28,776 bases of DNA from assembly GCA_964502735.1 (NCBI GenBank), contig CAZCYD010000038.1, positions 1-28,776 of the forward strand. Reading direction: 5' to 3'. This document shows, one piece after another, positions 8,031 through 16,077 of this stretch. Both the position numbers and the translations under genes were made by a program. The notes beneath the pieces are model-generated. The model did no database searches. It was not told the DNA's origin and saw nothing but the letters and a program-made list of their open reading frames with translations. Each line of letters starts with the position of its first letter. Within the stretch, counting starts at the first letter, position 1. This DNA comes from JACKAN01 sp964502735 (GTDB taxonomy: Bacteria > Bdellovibrionota > Bdellovibrionia > Bdellovibrionales > UBA1609).

Positions 8031-8047
8031 GTAACATTTTTCTTAGA

Positions 8048-8680
8048 TTAAGCCTTTCTTGCTGCGTAGTACTCAGTAAAGAGACCAGCATCAAAAGGAA
8101 AAGGAACGTGTTCAATTCTAGGGGTGGCATGAATAACCCCAACCTCTTTTCCGTTGACTTCTTCTTTTCTCAAATAGTCGGGAACTTCCAGTCTGGGGGC
8201 TTGTTTCGCTCTTAGGTAAGATTGGTTATTTTGGGCCTTTTCAGACACAGAAACTTGAGAGCCTGTTGGCACAACAAAAGAGCTAATGTCTACTTTTTGA
8301 TCGTTAACTCGAATGTGGCCGTGAGAAATTAATTGCCTGGCAGCTCTGATGCTGGGGGCGAAGCCCAATCTGAACACGACATTGTCTAAACGAGACTCTA
8401 AAAGTCCGACGAGTTTGCTAACCCAGTTTGTACCCTTTCCTCTTTTTGCTTGTCTAATAAAGCGACGGAGTTGTTCTTCTTTAAGCCCATAATTGAATCT
8501 GACTTTTTGTTTTTCTTCCAATCGAAGAGCGTAGTCGGAGTACTTTCTTCTTTTATTTCCATTTTGTCCGGGAGGGTAGGGGCGACGGTCTAGTGCTCCA
8601 GCCTTTCCTAATCCAGGCAGTTCACAGCCGAGACGCCTTTGAATTTTGTATCTTTGTCTTTTTCCGCTATTTTTTTTCAT
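8048..8680 (-). CDS. rpsD: 30S ribosomal protein S4
   Basis: A 210-aa primary 16S rRNA-binding protein of the small subunit, close to the usual S4 length. Seen are the N-terminal RRLGCELPGLG segment, the RPYPPGQNG/RKYSDYALRLEEKQK region, and the S4 RNA-binding domain at about residues 95-160 (ESRLDNVVFRLGFAPSIRAARQLISHGHIRVND). Only one Cys lies in the N-terminal segment, so it is a zinc-free form. GGAG precedes the ATG at good spacing. In many bacteria rpsD lies in the alpha operon with rpoA and rplQ; here it stands alone with its own promoter and a long leader. Identity is certain. Confidence 0.98.
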   Translation of the reverse strand: MKKNSGKRQRYKIQRRLGCELPGLGKAGALDRRPYPPGQNGNKRRKYSDYALRLEEKQKVRFNYGLKEEQLRRFIRQAKRGKGTNWVSKLVGLLESRLDNVVFRLGFAPSIRAARQLISHGHIRVNDQKVDISSFVVPTGSQVSVSEKAQNNQSYLRAKQAPRLEVPDYLRKEEVNGKEVGVIHATPRIEHVPFPFDAGLFTEYYAARKA

Positions 8681-8729
8681 TTTTTCTCCTATTTTTATCC
8701 CAGCCCTCTATTTGCAGTGACCTTTAGTC

Positions 8730-8763
8730 TGTAGCGACTTGTAGCCTGTAGTGATTTGTAGCG
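8730..8763. repeat. Two 17-bp tandem repeats in the rpsD leader
   Basis: The units at 8730-8746 and 8747-8763 match at 14 of 17 positions. Each contains two TGTAG cores, so TGTAG starts at 8730, 8740, 8747 and 8757. They lie between the rpsD promoter and its start codon and would be transcribed into the S4 mRNA leader (as CTACA repeats). Confidence 0.6.
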
Positions 8764-8887
8764 ACTTTCATGATGTTGAGAATCAAGATTGCCGCATCAA
8801 ATTAGTACATTATCAGTACATAAGAGTTCTTTGCTGAGCAGCGCCCATTAATTCGGGCCCTATAAAAATAAACGTTTCAGGGTGTAG

Positions 8888-8916
8888 GTTATATGCAGTT
8901 TTTACTTAAACATCAA
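8888..8916 (-). promoter_or_regulatory. Predicted sigma70-type rpsD promoter
   Basis: On the minus strand TTGATG (8911-8916) is followed after exactly 17 nt by TATAAC (8888-8893); these match the consensus in 4 of 6 and 5 of 6 positions. Transcription would start near 8881, giving a leader of about 200 nt before the rpsD ATG. The intergenic region 8681-8990 also carries a GCCC/GGGC mini-hairpin near 8848-8863, and upstream of the next gene TAATAT (8977-8982) only 8 nt before its GTG. Confidence 0.55.
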
Positions 8917-8990
8917 GGATTCTCTCTAAAAGTCAAGATTTCGTCTAGAGGGCCTATTCAGTCTCATAAAGTTAGGTAATATAAATAGAC

Positions 8991-9719
8991 GTGAAGAAAA
9001 AGCCTATCTCCCTAATTTTATTGTCGATTTCATTTCTTTTGATGCCTATTTTTAGCTTGTTTTACAATGCTTTGGTCGGCAAGCTTACTTTACTGGAGTA
9101 TCTTCCGCTCTACTGGCAACAAGAAATCTGGTTAGCCAAGTTGGAGTTTTTTCTATTTTCACCATTGATAGGAGTTTTTATTTATAAAATGACTCCGTGG
9201 AGCTATATGGTGGCCTTGTCAATAATTGCATGGCAGATTTTTTCCAATTTATGGGTAGGTATCCATGAATACAATTCAAATTTGTTAATTTTACTAACAT
9301 CAAATAGTTATTTGTCGGCAGGTTTGGTCTACCTTTTGACGCCTAAAGTGAGGAATGTCTTTTTTAACAAAAAACTGCAATGGTGGTTGTCAAAACCTAG
9401 GTACGTCACACACATCCAGAATATCATACTTAATAATCAAATTAGTGACGAGGCCCTCATTTGTGACATCTCTGAGGGGGGGTGTTTATTAAAAAACTCA
9501 AAGATAACAGATGTGGGAGAGAGATTTAAGTTGGGGTTTTCTCTGGGAACTTACAGTTTCTTTCAGGAGGCGGAAGTGGTACACAAGAGGGATGGTGCTG
9601 TCGGAGTTAAGTTTATTAATCATAACAATGAGACCTTAAGGATGGCATTAAAAGAAGGAAACCTTCCTGCAAAACTTGAGGCCAATACCTCTGAGACCTC
9701 ATACCAAATGTCAGTTTAG
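8991..9719 (+). CDS. Four-TM membrane protein with C-terminal PilZ domain
   Basis: A 242-aa protein. Hydrophobic helices at roughly residues 7-26, 52-66, 69-90 and 97-117 place the C-terminal domain at the membrane surface. Residues about 135-225 form a PilZ domain: the second c-di-GMP motif is intact as DISEGG (159-164), followed by GVKFIN near the end of the fold. The first motif, normally RxxxR, reads RYVTH (137-141), with His replacing the second Arg, so c-di-GMP binding may be weakened. The GTG start has no clear Shine-Dalgarno, and TAATAT lies 8 nt before it, so a leaderless or very short leader is possible. It ends 9 nt from the convergent permease gene. Confidence 0.8.
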   Translation: MKKKPISLILLSISFLLMPIFSLFYNALVGKLTLLEYLPLYWQQEIWLAKLEFFLFSPLIGVFIYKMTPWSYMVALSIIAWQIFSNLWVGIHEYNSNLLILLTSNSYLSAGLVYLLTPKVRNVFFNKKLQWWLSKPRYVTHIQNIILNNQISDEALICDISEGGCLLKNSKITDVGERFKLGFSLGTYSFFQEAEVVHKRDGAVGVKFINHNNETLRMALKEGNLPAKLEANTSETSYQMSV

Positions 9720-9728
9720 GGGCCTCCG

Positions 9729-11003
9729 CTAATCCGTTACGGAGCGACTCGCCCACTTGTGATGAAGAAATAATAAATAGGCCCCAATTACAAAGAAAAT
9801 GAGAATGACTAATATAGAAAGGCGTGGGTTTTGAGTTTTTACACTCACATAACCAACCAAAAAGGGACCAGCAATGGCAGAAGCTTTTCCAATCATATTA
9901 AAAAAACCAAAGTATTCCGCTTCTTTGCCGACAGGAATCATCTTAGAGAAATGTGAACGACTAAGAGATTGAACTCCCCCTTGGACGAGCCCAACACAGA
10001 TTGCCATTACGTAGAACTCCCCAACGTTCTGCATTTTATAGCCCCAGAGGGTGATGAGTGCATAGGCGGCAAGAGCGATGGCTATGCCTTTAACGGGGCT
10101 AAATTTCTCACCTATTATCCCAAATAATATAGCTGCGGGAAAGCCAACAAATTGAGTGATGAGTAGAGCCGTAATTAAGTTCTGGGTGTCAAAGCCGAGA
10201 GAAAGTCCGTAGTCAACAGCCATTTTAATAATCGTGTTGACCCCATCAATATAAAACAAATAGGCCAATAAAAAAGCGAAAGTACTTTTTTGATTTAGAA
10301 ATCCCTTAAATGTTCTCCAAAGTTGAGTTGCACTCGAGTAAAAACTGGAGCGGCGAAGTGAGCGACTAGACTCTTTTGGTTCTCGAACATGTAGAAAAAG
10401 GGGGGCTGAGAATATAAACCACCAAATGGAAACCAGAACAAAGCTAACTTTGACGGCTTGGCTAGGCGAAGAGAGGCCAAAAACTTCAGGATAAAGAGTC
10501 ATGAAGACGTTGAAAGCAAATAGAATTCCTCCTCCTAGGTAACCCAAGGAAAAACCAAAGCCAGAAATAAAATCTACGTTATTTTTATTCGAAATACTGG
10601 GTAAAAGGGCATCGTAAAATATATTGCCTCCAGCAAAGCCCATTGTTGCGAGGGCATAAAGAAGAGCCGCAATAGGCCATTGTCCATACCCAACAAAGTA
10701 TAAGCCTCCGGTGCATAAGACGCCTAAAGCAACAAAGGCTCCCAGGTAATTTTTCTTTTTGCAGGAATCATCAGCTAAAGCTCCCAGGTAGGGTGCAAAA
10801 AATGCCAATATTAGGCTGGCAAAAGAGTTGGCAATTCCAAGATAGTAGGAGCTGTCAGAGGCGTTTGTGTCGCCACTCCAGTATTGTTTAAAGTAAATAG
10901 GAAAAAAACCGGCCATAACCGTAGTGGCAAATGTTGAGTTTGCCCAATCATAAAGTGCCCAGGACAATACGGGTTTACTGGTTATCAGCCGTATTGATGT
11001 CAT
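9729..11003 (-). CDS. UMF1/Atg22-type MFS permease
   Basis: A 424-aa permease with about twelve TM helices. The N-terminal SWALYDWANSTFATTVMAGFFPIYF and the following FAPYLGALADDSCKKK are hallmarks of the UMF1 family, related to yeast vacuolar effluxer Atg22. Bacterial substrates are not established. Its ATG overlaps the stop of the upstream exported-protein gene in a 4-nt ATGA arrangement (11000-11003), so the two are translationally coupled and probably work together or are at least co-expressed with the TetR gene upstream. Confidence 0.88.
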   Translation of the reverse strand: MTSIRLITSKPVLSWALYDWANSTFATTVMAGFFPIYFKQYWSGDTNASDSSYYLGIANSFASLILAFFAPYLGALADDSCKKKNYLGAFVALGVLCTGGLYFVGYGQWPIAALLYALATMGFAGGNIFYDALLPSISNKNNVDFISGFGFSLGYLGGGILFAFNVFMTLYPEVFGLSSPSQAVKVSFVLVSIWWFIFSAPLFLHVREPKESSRSLRRSSFYSSATQLWRTFKGFLNQKSTFAFLLAYLFYIDGVNTIIKMAVDYGLSLGFDTQNLITALLITQFVGFPAAILFGIIGEKFSPVKGIAIALAAYALITLWGYKMQNVGEFYVMAICVGLVQGGVQSLSRSHFSKMIPVGKEAEYFGFFNMIGKASAIAGPFLVGYVSVKTQNPRLSILVILIFFVIGAYLLFLHHKWASRSVTD

Positions 11004-12130
11004 TTCGTATTAAGGTCATTGGCCCATTTTTGCCAAAATTGAATTTGCTCCTGGATTTTATCGGGGTGGTTTAAATCAATGAGAGGACCTTTGGGGTTCA
11101 TAATTTTTAGCACCTTAGACATTTCCATCTGAAGCTCTTCGTTTTCAGTTTGTTCAAGACTTTGAGCAATAACCTTCATGTTTTCTGCAGTTGGTTTTTG
11201 TTTCATTTTTGCCAAGATGAGAAACTTCATTTTTTCATTATTATCTGGATTCAATAAAATTCGATGAAAGACATATTTGATGTCTTTGGTCCAAGATGAG
11301 CCTATGGATTCCAGGGCTTGTCGACGAGTTGAAAAATCGCTGCTTTTGTCTTCAATTTGTAATAGTTGGTTGTTGTAGCGGCTCAGCCAGAGGTTGATGT
11401 TAAAGTTTTCAAAGGTGGCCCAAGTTGAAGAAATCACGAGCCATTGAGTTTTTGGAGCCTTTAGTGCCCACAGGTTATTGCCAATCAGATAAAAGGAAAA
11501 GGTTTCACGTCCATTTCTGATCTCAAAACTGACTTTTTCCTTTCCCATATCCACGTGGGCGCGACCGTCTATCGAATAGTCCTTAAAGGATTCTAAAACC
11601 TTATCGTAATACTCCCAATTAATATTTTTCCCTCCGATTTTTTGATGCCAATCAGTCTGATCTTTTTGGAAGTCAAATAAGAGTTGCTCATTTTGATAAA
11701 CTTGGAGGGTGTTTTCGATTTTAATAGAGTCATTAGTTTCTCCAATAAACCAACTTCTGTGTAGAGGGAATTCATAGAGGTCTCCACTTGTAAGGTACAG
11801 ACAATCTTCCTCTCCTTTAATCATTTTTCTTTTTATAAAAAAATAAAAATTTGATTTTTGTCCGTTATTATTAAATACAACTGTAACATCTGGCTTTAGG
11901 TCTTTATCGTTTGGACACTCAACATCAAATTCGGTGAGCGATTCTATAAGCTCACGAGTCTTTGAGAAGACGGCGGGGTTCACCTCTTTGTTGCCAATAA
12001 CAAACCTTTTATTTTTGTGAGTGATCTTAAATTTATCGTATTCAGTCTGAAATTCCCAACTCATCTCGGCAAAGGCCAAGTTTAACAAAAAAAATGGATA
12101 AATAATCAGAATAAAAAATGATTTAGTCAT
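11000..12130 (-). CDS. Exported protein of unknown function
   Basis: A 376-aa protein with a signal peptide (MTKSFFILIIYPFFLLNLAFA, split here as residues 1-21) and likely cleavage after AFA. The mature protein has beta-rich stretches (FYFFIKRKM, FSFYLIGNNLWAL) that loosely recall DUF4340-type proteins. Its C-terminal third is helical and HEAT-like (RRQALESIGSSWTKD, FLILAKMKQKP, AENMKVIAQSLEQTENEEL). No family was assigned with confidence. It lies 31 nt after the TetR gene and overlaps the permease gene by 4 nt, suggesting a three-gene operon. Confidence 0.7.
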   Translation of the reverse strand: MTKSFFILIIYPFFLLNLAFAEMSWEFQTEYDKFKITHKNKRFVIGNKEVNPAVFSKTRELIESLTEFDVECPNDKDLKPDVTVVFNNNGQKSNFYFFIKRKMIKGEEDCLYLTSGDLYEFPLHRSWFIGETNDSIKIENTLQVYQNEQLLFDFQKDQTDWHQKIGGKNINWEYYDKVLESFKDYSIDGRAHVDMGKEKVSFEIRNGRETFSFYLIGNNLWALKAPKTQWLVISSTWATFENFNINLWLSRYNNQLLQIEDKSSDFSTRRQALESIGSSWTKDIKYVFHRILLNPDNNEKMKFLILAKMKQKPTAENMKVIAQSLEQTENEELQMEMSKVLKIMNPKGPLIDLNHPDKIQEQIQFWQKWANDLNTK

Positions 12131-12161
12131 GCTTAAATCCTCACATAAATTAAAATGCTTA

Positions 12162-12908
12162 TCAATCTATAAAGAGATCCACAAGATGTTCGGCAATTTT
12201 CTGTTGTTCATCTGAATTTTTTAAGCTCCTATTATAGACTTTATCTTTGATGTGGTCGAGTCTCATTTGGCTGGATAGGCTGCCAAAAAAAAGACTTGCT
12301 AACACGAACGGGTCCTTATGGCCGGCAATAAAATTTTGTTTTTGCGCTTTTTTAAAGAAATCAATCAGAAGTTCAAATATTTTTAAAAATGTTTCCTTAA
12401 AAACTTTTTCGGCAGGAGAGTGAATGCGGTCGTATTCTCTAACTATAATAAGCCCGGCATCGCGATCCTCTGTATACAAAGAAAAGAGATTGTGGATGAG
12501 AAGTTTGAGACGGGTTTTGAACTCCTCTGGACTTTCAACTTCGGTGAGCACCTCTTTGGCAAAAAGAAGGCGACTTCCTCCAATTTCTTTTAAGCACTCT
12601 TGGTAAAGTTCAGATTTGCCGCCAAAATAGTAACTAATCATACTAGAGTTAGTTTTAGCAAGTTTGGCGACATCTCGAATAGAGGTCCCACTGAGGCCTT
12701 TTTGAGCAAAGAGTTTTCTTCCGGCGAGTAGAAGGGCGGTCTTTGCATCAGGGCGCAGAGTTTTCCGTTTTGTGGAATTTGTTGCGCGAGTTAAATTTTT
12801 TGGTTTTGATCTTGGTTTTGACCTAGATTCCAACCTGGATTTTAGTTTTGGGTCAGATTTTGACTTAATTTGAGATAGTGGAGATCGTGTTTTCGCCATT
12901 TTTGTCAT
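12162..12908 (-). CDS. TetR/AcrR-family regulator with basic N-terminal extension
   Basis: A 248-aa regulator. Residues about 52-100 are the TetR DNA-binding domain: LLAGRKLFAQKGLSGTSIRD, AKLAKTNSSMISYYFGGKSELYQECL. The C-terminal ligand domain is helical. Before the HTH there is an unusual tail of about 50 residues rich in Ser, Lys and Arg (KSKSDPKLKSRLESRSKPRSKPK). Such tails may add non-specific DNA binding. It is divergent from fadE and shares the intergenic palindrome, so control of fadE and of its own operon is likely; acyl-CoA sensing is a reasonable guess from context only. There is no Shine-Dalgarno for either Met1 or Met4 (ATG at 12899), so the start is uncertain. Confidence 0.88.
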   Translation of the reverse strand: MTKMAKTRSPLSQIKSKSDPKLKSRLESRSKPRSKPKNLTRATNSTKRKTLRPDAKTALLLAGRKLFAQKGLSGTSIRDVAKLAKTNSSMISYYFGGKSELYQECLKEIGGSRLLFAKEVLTEVESPEEFKTRLKLLIHNLFSLYTEDRDAGLIIVREYDRIHSPAEKVFKETFLKIFELLIDFFKKAQKQNFIAGHKDPFVLASLFFGSLSSQMRLDHIKDKVYNRSLKNSDEQQKIAEHLVDLFID

Positions 12909-12922
12909 TGTTAATCAAAAGA

Positions 12923-12956
12923 TTAAAAAAATCAATCAAGTGATTGATTTTTTTAA
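12923..12956. promoter_or_regulatory. Large palindromic operator candidate between tetR-like gene and fadE
   Basis: The arms at 12923-12938 and 12941-12956 are perfectly complementary (16 bp each) around a central AG; the core is TCAATCA-AG-TGATTGA. A second, shorter palindrome TTAATC-AAAA-GATTAA lies at 12911-12926, next to the regulator's start. The main site overlaps the -35 box of the fadE promoter, which fits repression by the adjacent TetR protein. Confidence 0.65.
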
Positions 12957-12971
12957 ATGTGATTATATAAT
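12944..12971 (+). promoter_or_regulatory. fadE promoter
   Basis: TTGATT at 12944-12949 and a perfect TATAAT at 12966-12971 are separated by 16 nt. The start of transcription would be near 12978, giving a leader of about 40 nt that includes AGGAGG at 13006-13011, six bases before the fadE ATG. Confidence 0.7.
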
Positions 12972-13017
12972 TAGAATGTACGATGTGTATGAAGATGCGC
13001 TTTACAGGAGGCAATTT

Positions 13018-15468
13018 ATGAGTGTTCTTGAGTTCTACTCTGGCTACTTTCTTGGCAATTTGGGGTACTCAATAGTGGGCACGGTGATCTTTTTAATGGT
13101 AATTGGTTACATAGGGGTTCCTTTTTGGGTGTGGGTTGTTTCTGCGGCCGTTGCCATGCTGGGCTTTGGTCTGGATGTCTCGTGGATACTGGTTATGTTG
13201 GCTCTGGCTTCGTTATTTGTCATTAACCCTTTGAGGCAAATCATAGTGAGTTCTGCCGTCATGAAGATGTTAAAGGCTCTGAAATTTATTCCACAAATTT
13301 CAGATACGGAAAGGACAGCTTTGGAGGCTGGCGTTGTTTGGGCAGAAGCTGAATTGTTTTCTGGCAAGCCAGACTTTAAAAAACTGATGAATCAGCCTTA
13401 TCCAGAATTGACTCCTGACGAAAAGGCATTTCTTGATGGCCCAGTCGAAGAGTTATGTAAGATGATTGATGCCTGGAAAATTTATCGCTCAAGAAAGATT
13501 CCTGATGAAATCATGGATTTCATTCGTAGAGAAAGGTTTTTGGGTATGATTATTCCCAAAGAATATGGTGGGCTAGGTTTCTCAAATTTATTTCACAGTG
13601 AAGTTATTCAAAAAGTTTCAACCCGTTCGATTTCGGCCTCTATTACAGTTATGGTGCCCAACTCCTTGGGGCCGGCTGAACTTTTAATTCACTATGGAAC
13701 AGATGCGCAAAAACAAAAGTGGTTGCCTCGCTTGGCTTCAGGCAAGGAGATGCCGTGCTTTGGTCTCACAGAGCCTCAAGCAGGCAGTGATGCGGGATCT
13801 ATTACTTCGGATGGAGTTTTATTCAGAGGTGATGACGGCAAGATTTACATGAGGCTCAATTGGCGCAAACGTTGGATCACTTTGGCTGCAATATCGTCCG
13901 TAATAGGTTTAGCGTTTAGGCTCCGTGACCCCGACAACATTTTAGGCAAAGGAGAAGATTTGGGTATTACTTGTGCCTTGATACCCTCTAAGACTGATGG
14001 AGTTGTGCTCGGAAAGCGTCATGATCCCCTTTCGATACCATTTTTTAATTGCCCTACAGAGGGACATAATGTGGTTGTGGAAGCCACTGAGGCCATCATT
14101 GGTGGGCTTGGTGGTGTTGGCAAGGGGTGGGGTATGTTGATGGAGTCTCTTGGAGCTGGTCGGGGAATTTCACTTCCTGCTCAGAGCACAGGAGGGATAA
14201 AGCTTCTGACTAGAGTGGCTTCTGCCCACGCAGTCATAAGAAAGCAATTTGGGATGTCTATTGGTAAGTTTGAAGGTGTGGAGGAGCCTTTGGCTCGCAT
14301 AGGTGCAATGTCTTATTATGCAGAGGCTTTAAGAAAATACACCCTGAGCGCTTTAGATCAGGGGGTAAAGCCTCCGGTTGTTACAGCTATGGCTAAGTAC
14401 AATACAACCGAGTGGTACAGAAAGGCTGTCAACGACGGTATGGATATTCTCGGTGGTGCGGGGATTTCTATGGGGCCTAGAAACGTAATTGCTGAGGGTT
14501 ATATTGCAGCACCAATTTCTATCACTGTTGAAGGGGCTAATATTTTAACAAGAACTCTAATCGTTTTTGGTCAAGGGGCTTTGAGAGCTCACCCTTATGC
14601 CTTTAAAGAGATTTATGCACTGGAAAGTGATGATGTAAGAGAGTTTGATCGAGCTTTTTGGGGGCATATAGGCCATATTTTTAGGAATTTATTTAGAGCT
14701 AAGGTTTTATTTTTGACCCGTGGCTGGGTAGTATGGGGAGAGGGGTGTTCGACAACCCGCAGATACTATCAAAAATTAGCCTGGGCTTCTGCATACTTTG
14801 CGATTCTTGCAGATATTGCAATGGGTGTTTTGGGTGGAAAACTCAAAGTTAAAGAAAAGCTTACGGGCCGTTATGCTGACATTCTCTCATGGATGTATAC
14901 GGCGACAGCTGTTTTAAGAAGATTTGAAGCGGAAGGAAGAAGGGGGGAGGACATTCCCTTTGTCGACTATTCCATGCAGCATTGCTTTCATAGTATTCAA
15001 CAGGCTTTAGAGGGAATATTGGCCAACTTTGAAGGGCCGTTTTTTGTAAAGTGGTGCTTTAGGGGGCCGCTATTGTGGTTCACCAGTCTAAATAAAATGG
15101 GTGTTGAGCCTAGTGATGATTTGGGTCACAAGATTGCCGACCTCATCCAGAAGGATAGTGAGCAAAGAGACAGGTTTACGGCTGGAATTTACTTGCCTCA
15201 AGACGAAAATGAAGGGTTGGGGAGATATGAGAAGGTTTTTAAAGTTGTTAAGAGAAGCCAAGATATAGAAAAAAAGCTTCGTAAGGCGATCAAAAAGAGG
15301 GATTTGCCGAAAAAGCGTATAGCAGAGGTTCTCGATTTAGCTAAAGAAAAGGGAGTGATCAGCGAGGACGAATACAAGATTGTAAAAGAAACAGAAAGCT
15401 TAAGATGGGATGCTATACAAGTAGATGAATTTACAGAAGAAGAATTCATCGGCGGTGCCAGGCCCTAA
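13018..15468 (+). CDS. fadE: Acyl-CoA dehydrogenase FadE
   Basis: An 816-aa protein, very close to the 814 aa of E. coli FadE. It oxidises acyl-CoA to trans-2-enoyl-CoA, the first step of beta-oxidation. Domains in order: N-terminal hydrophobic segments (about residues 15-65), acyl-CoA dehydrogenase N-domain (LDGPVEELCKMI onward), middle domain with CFGLTEPQAGSDAGS, C-domain with LGAGRGISLPAQSTGG and GMDILGGAGISMGPRN, then the FadE-type C-terminal DUF1974 region. ATG 13018 is chosen because AGGAGG lies 6 nt upstream and the length fits; a GTG at 12940 lies inside the operator palindrome. The last residues GGARP and the stop codon fall inside a repeated DNA segment. Confidence 0.95.
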   Translation: MSVLEFYSGYFLGNLGYSIVGTVIFLMVIGYIGVPFWVWVVSAAVAMLGFGLDVSWILVMLALASLFVINPLRQIIVSSAVMKMLKALKFIPQISDTERTALEAGVVWAEAELFSGKPDFKKLMNQPYPELTPDEKAFLDGPVEELCKMIDAWKIYRSRKIPDEIMDFIRRERFLGMIIPKEYGGLGFSNLFHSEVIQKVSTRSISASITVMVPNSLGPAELLIHYGTDAQKQKWLPRLASGKEMPCFGLTEPQAGSDAGSITSDGVLFRGDDGKIYMRLNWRKRWITLAAISSVIGLAFRLRDPDNILGKGEDLGITCALIPSKTDGVVLGKRHDPLSIPFFNCPTEGHNVVVEATEAIIGGLGGVGKGWGMLMESLGAGRGISLPAQSTGGIKLLTRVASAHAVIRKQFGMSIGKFEGVEEPLARIGAMSYYAEALRKYTLSALDQGVKPPVVTAMAKYNTTEWYRKAVNDGMDILGGAGISMGPRNVIAEGYIAAPISITVEGANILTRTLIVFGQGALRAHPYAFKEIYALESDDVREFDRAFWGHIGHIFRNLFRAKVLFLTRGWVVWGEGCSTTRRYYQKLAWASAYFAILADIAMGVLGGKLKVKEKLTGRYADILSWMYTATAVLRRFEAEGRRGEDIPFVDYSMQHCFHSIQQALEGILANFEGPFFVKWCFRGPLLWFTSLNKMGVEPSDDLGHKIADLIQKDSEQRDRFTAGIYLPQDENEGLGRYEKVFKVVKRSQDIEKKLRKAIKKRDLPKKRIAEVLDLAKEKGVISEDEYKIVKETESLRWDAIQVDEFTEEEFIGGARP

Positions 15469-15581
15469 CTTGCGCCGCATAGCATCGCGATATCCGCCAC
15501 TGGTGGTGGGAGGAGGCTCTCCCCCTCTCCGATGTCGTGCCCAGCCCCTCCCTTCCTGGCGGTGCCAGGCCCTAACTTGCG
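15451..15581. repeat. Pair of 24-bp direct repeats, GC-rich, at the fadE 3' end
   Basis: Identical 24-bp copies lie at 15451-15474 and 15558-15581 (107-bp period), starting GGCGGTGCCAGG. The 83-bp spacer is GC-rich (rich in CCCCTCTCC-type tracts) and stands out from the AT-rich surroundings. The first copy encodes the last five FadE residues and supplies its stop codon. No ORF of note and no clear terminator was seen in 15469-15750; the part after 15582 is the T-rich leader of rpmE2. Confidence 0.8.
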
Positions 15582-15750
15582 ACACTTAGGGGCATCACAA
15601 CCAACTATCTTGGTCTTGGTACCCTTCCTATTTTTTCCTCCTTTTTTTGTTTTGGCGAGATGGCTAGATTCTTACTCGAGGATATTAAAATTATGTCCTT
15701 GCTTTGGAGTAGGAGTTTTGTTAACTTACCGGCCTTTGAGAGGTAGTGTT

Positions 15751-16002
15751 ATGAAAGAAGGAATCCACCCAGAGTTTCGAGAAGTTTGCTTTAAAGACGT
15801 GTCTTGTGACTGGACTCTAATCACAAAGTCCACTGTTCGTGCTAAAGACACCATCGAGATCGATGGAAAAACCTACCCTCTAGTTACTGTGGATATTTCA
15901 AGTCAGTCTCATCCCTTTTACACAGGAAAGCAGCGTCTTATAGATGCTGAAGGAAGAGCTGAGAAGTTCAAAAAGAAGTACTCGCTTCAAAGAAAAAAGT
16001 AA
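15751..16002 (+). CDS. rpmE2: 50S ribosomal protein L31 type B
   Basis: An 83-aa protein beginning KEGIHPEFREVCFKDVSCDW, with the family's YPLVTVDISSQSHPFYTGKQ segment and a basic end. Only two Cys (FREVC, DVSC) are present and the zinc-binding set is absent, which fits the zinc-free paralogue that often replaces the zinc form under zinc limitation. GAGAGGT precedes the ATG by 7 nt. The same frame is open much further upstream (from 15532), but that part runs through the GC-rich repeat and is not protein-like, so the short start is used. Confidence 0.93.
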   Translation: MKEGIHPEFREVCFKDVSCDWTLITKSTVRAKDTIEIDGKTYPLVTVDISSQSHPFYTGKQRLIDAEGRAEKFKKKYSLQRKK

Positions 16003-16077
16003 AAATCTCAAGTTTTCTCTTGGCTTTTTGTTTTAGAGCCTCTTACTTTAAAAGCTCTTTCTATTTAGGCCTCATTT

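Noticed and set aside
7786..8142. Open reading frame of 118 codons on the minus strand
   Set aside because: It runs through the palindromic element and overlaps rpsD in another frame; no protein-like features.
12940..13017. GTG start for fadE inside the palindrome
   Set aside because: It would overlap the promoter; ATG 13018 has AGGAGG and gives the family length.
15532..15750. N-terminal extension of L31
   Set aside because: It reads through the GC-rich direct repeat with proline-rich non-family sequence; the ribosome-binding site and family start are at 15751.
16006..16060. Terminator between rpmE2 and pip
   Set aside because: Only 4-5 bp stems with long loops could be found, although the region is T-rich.
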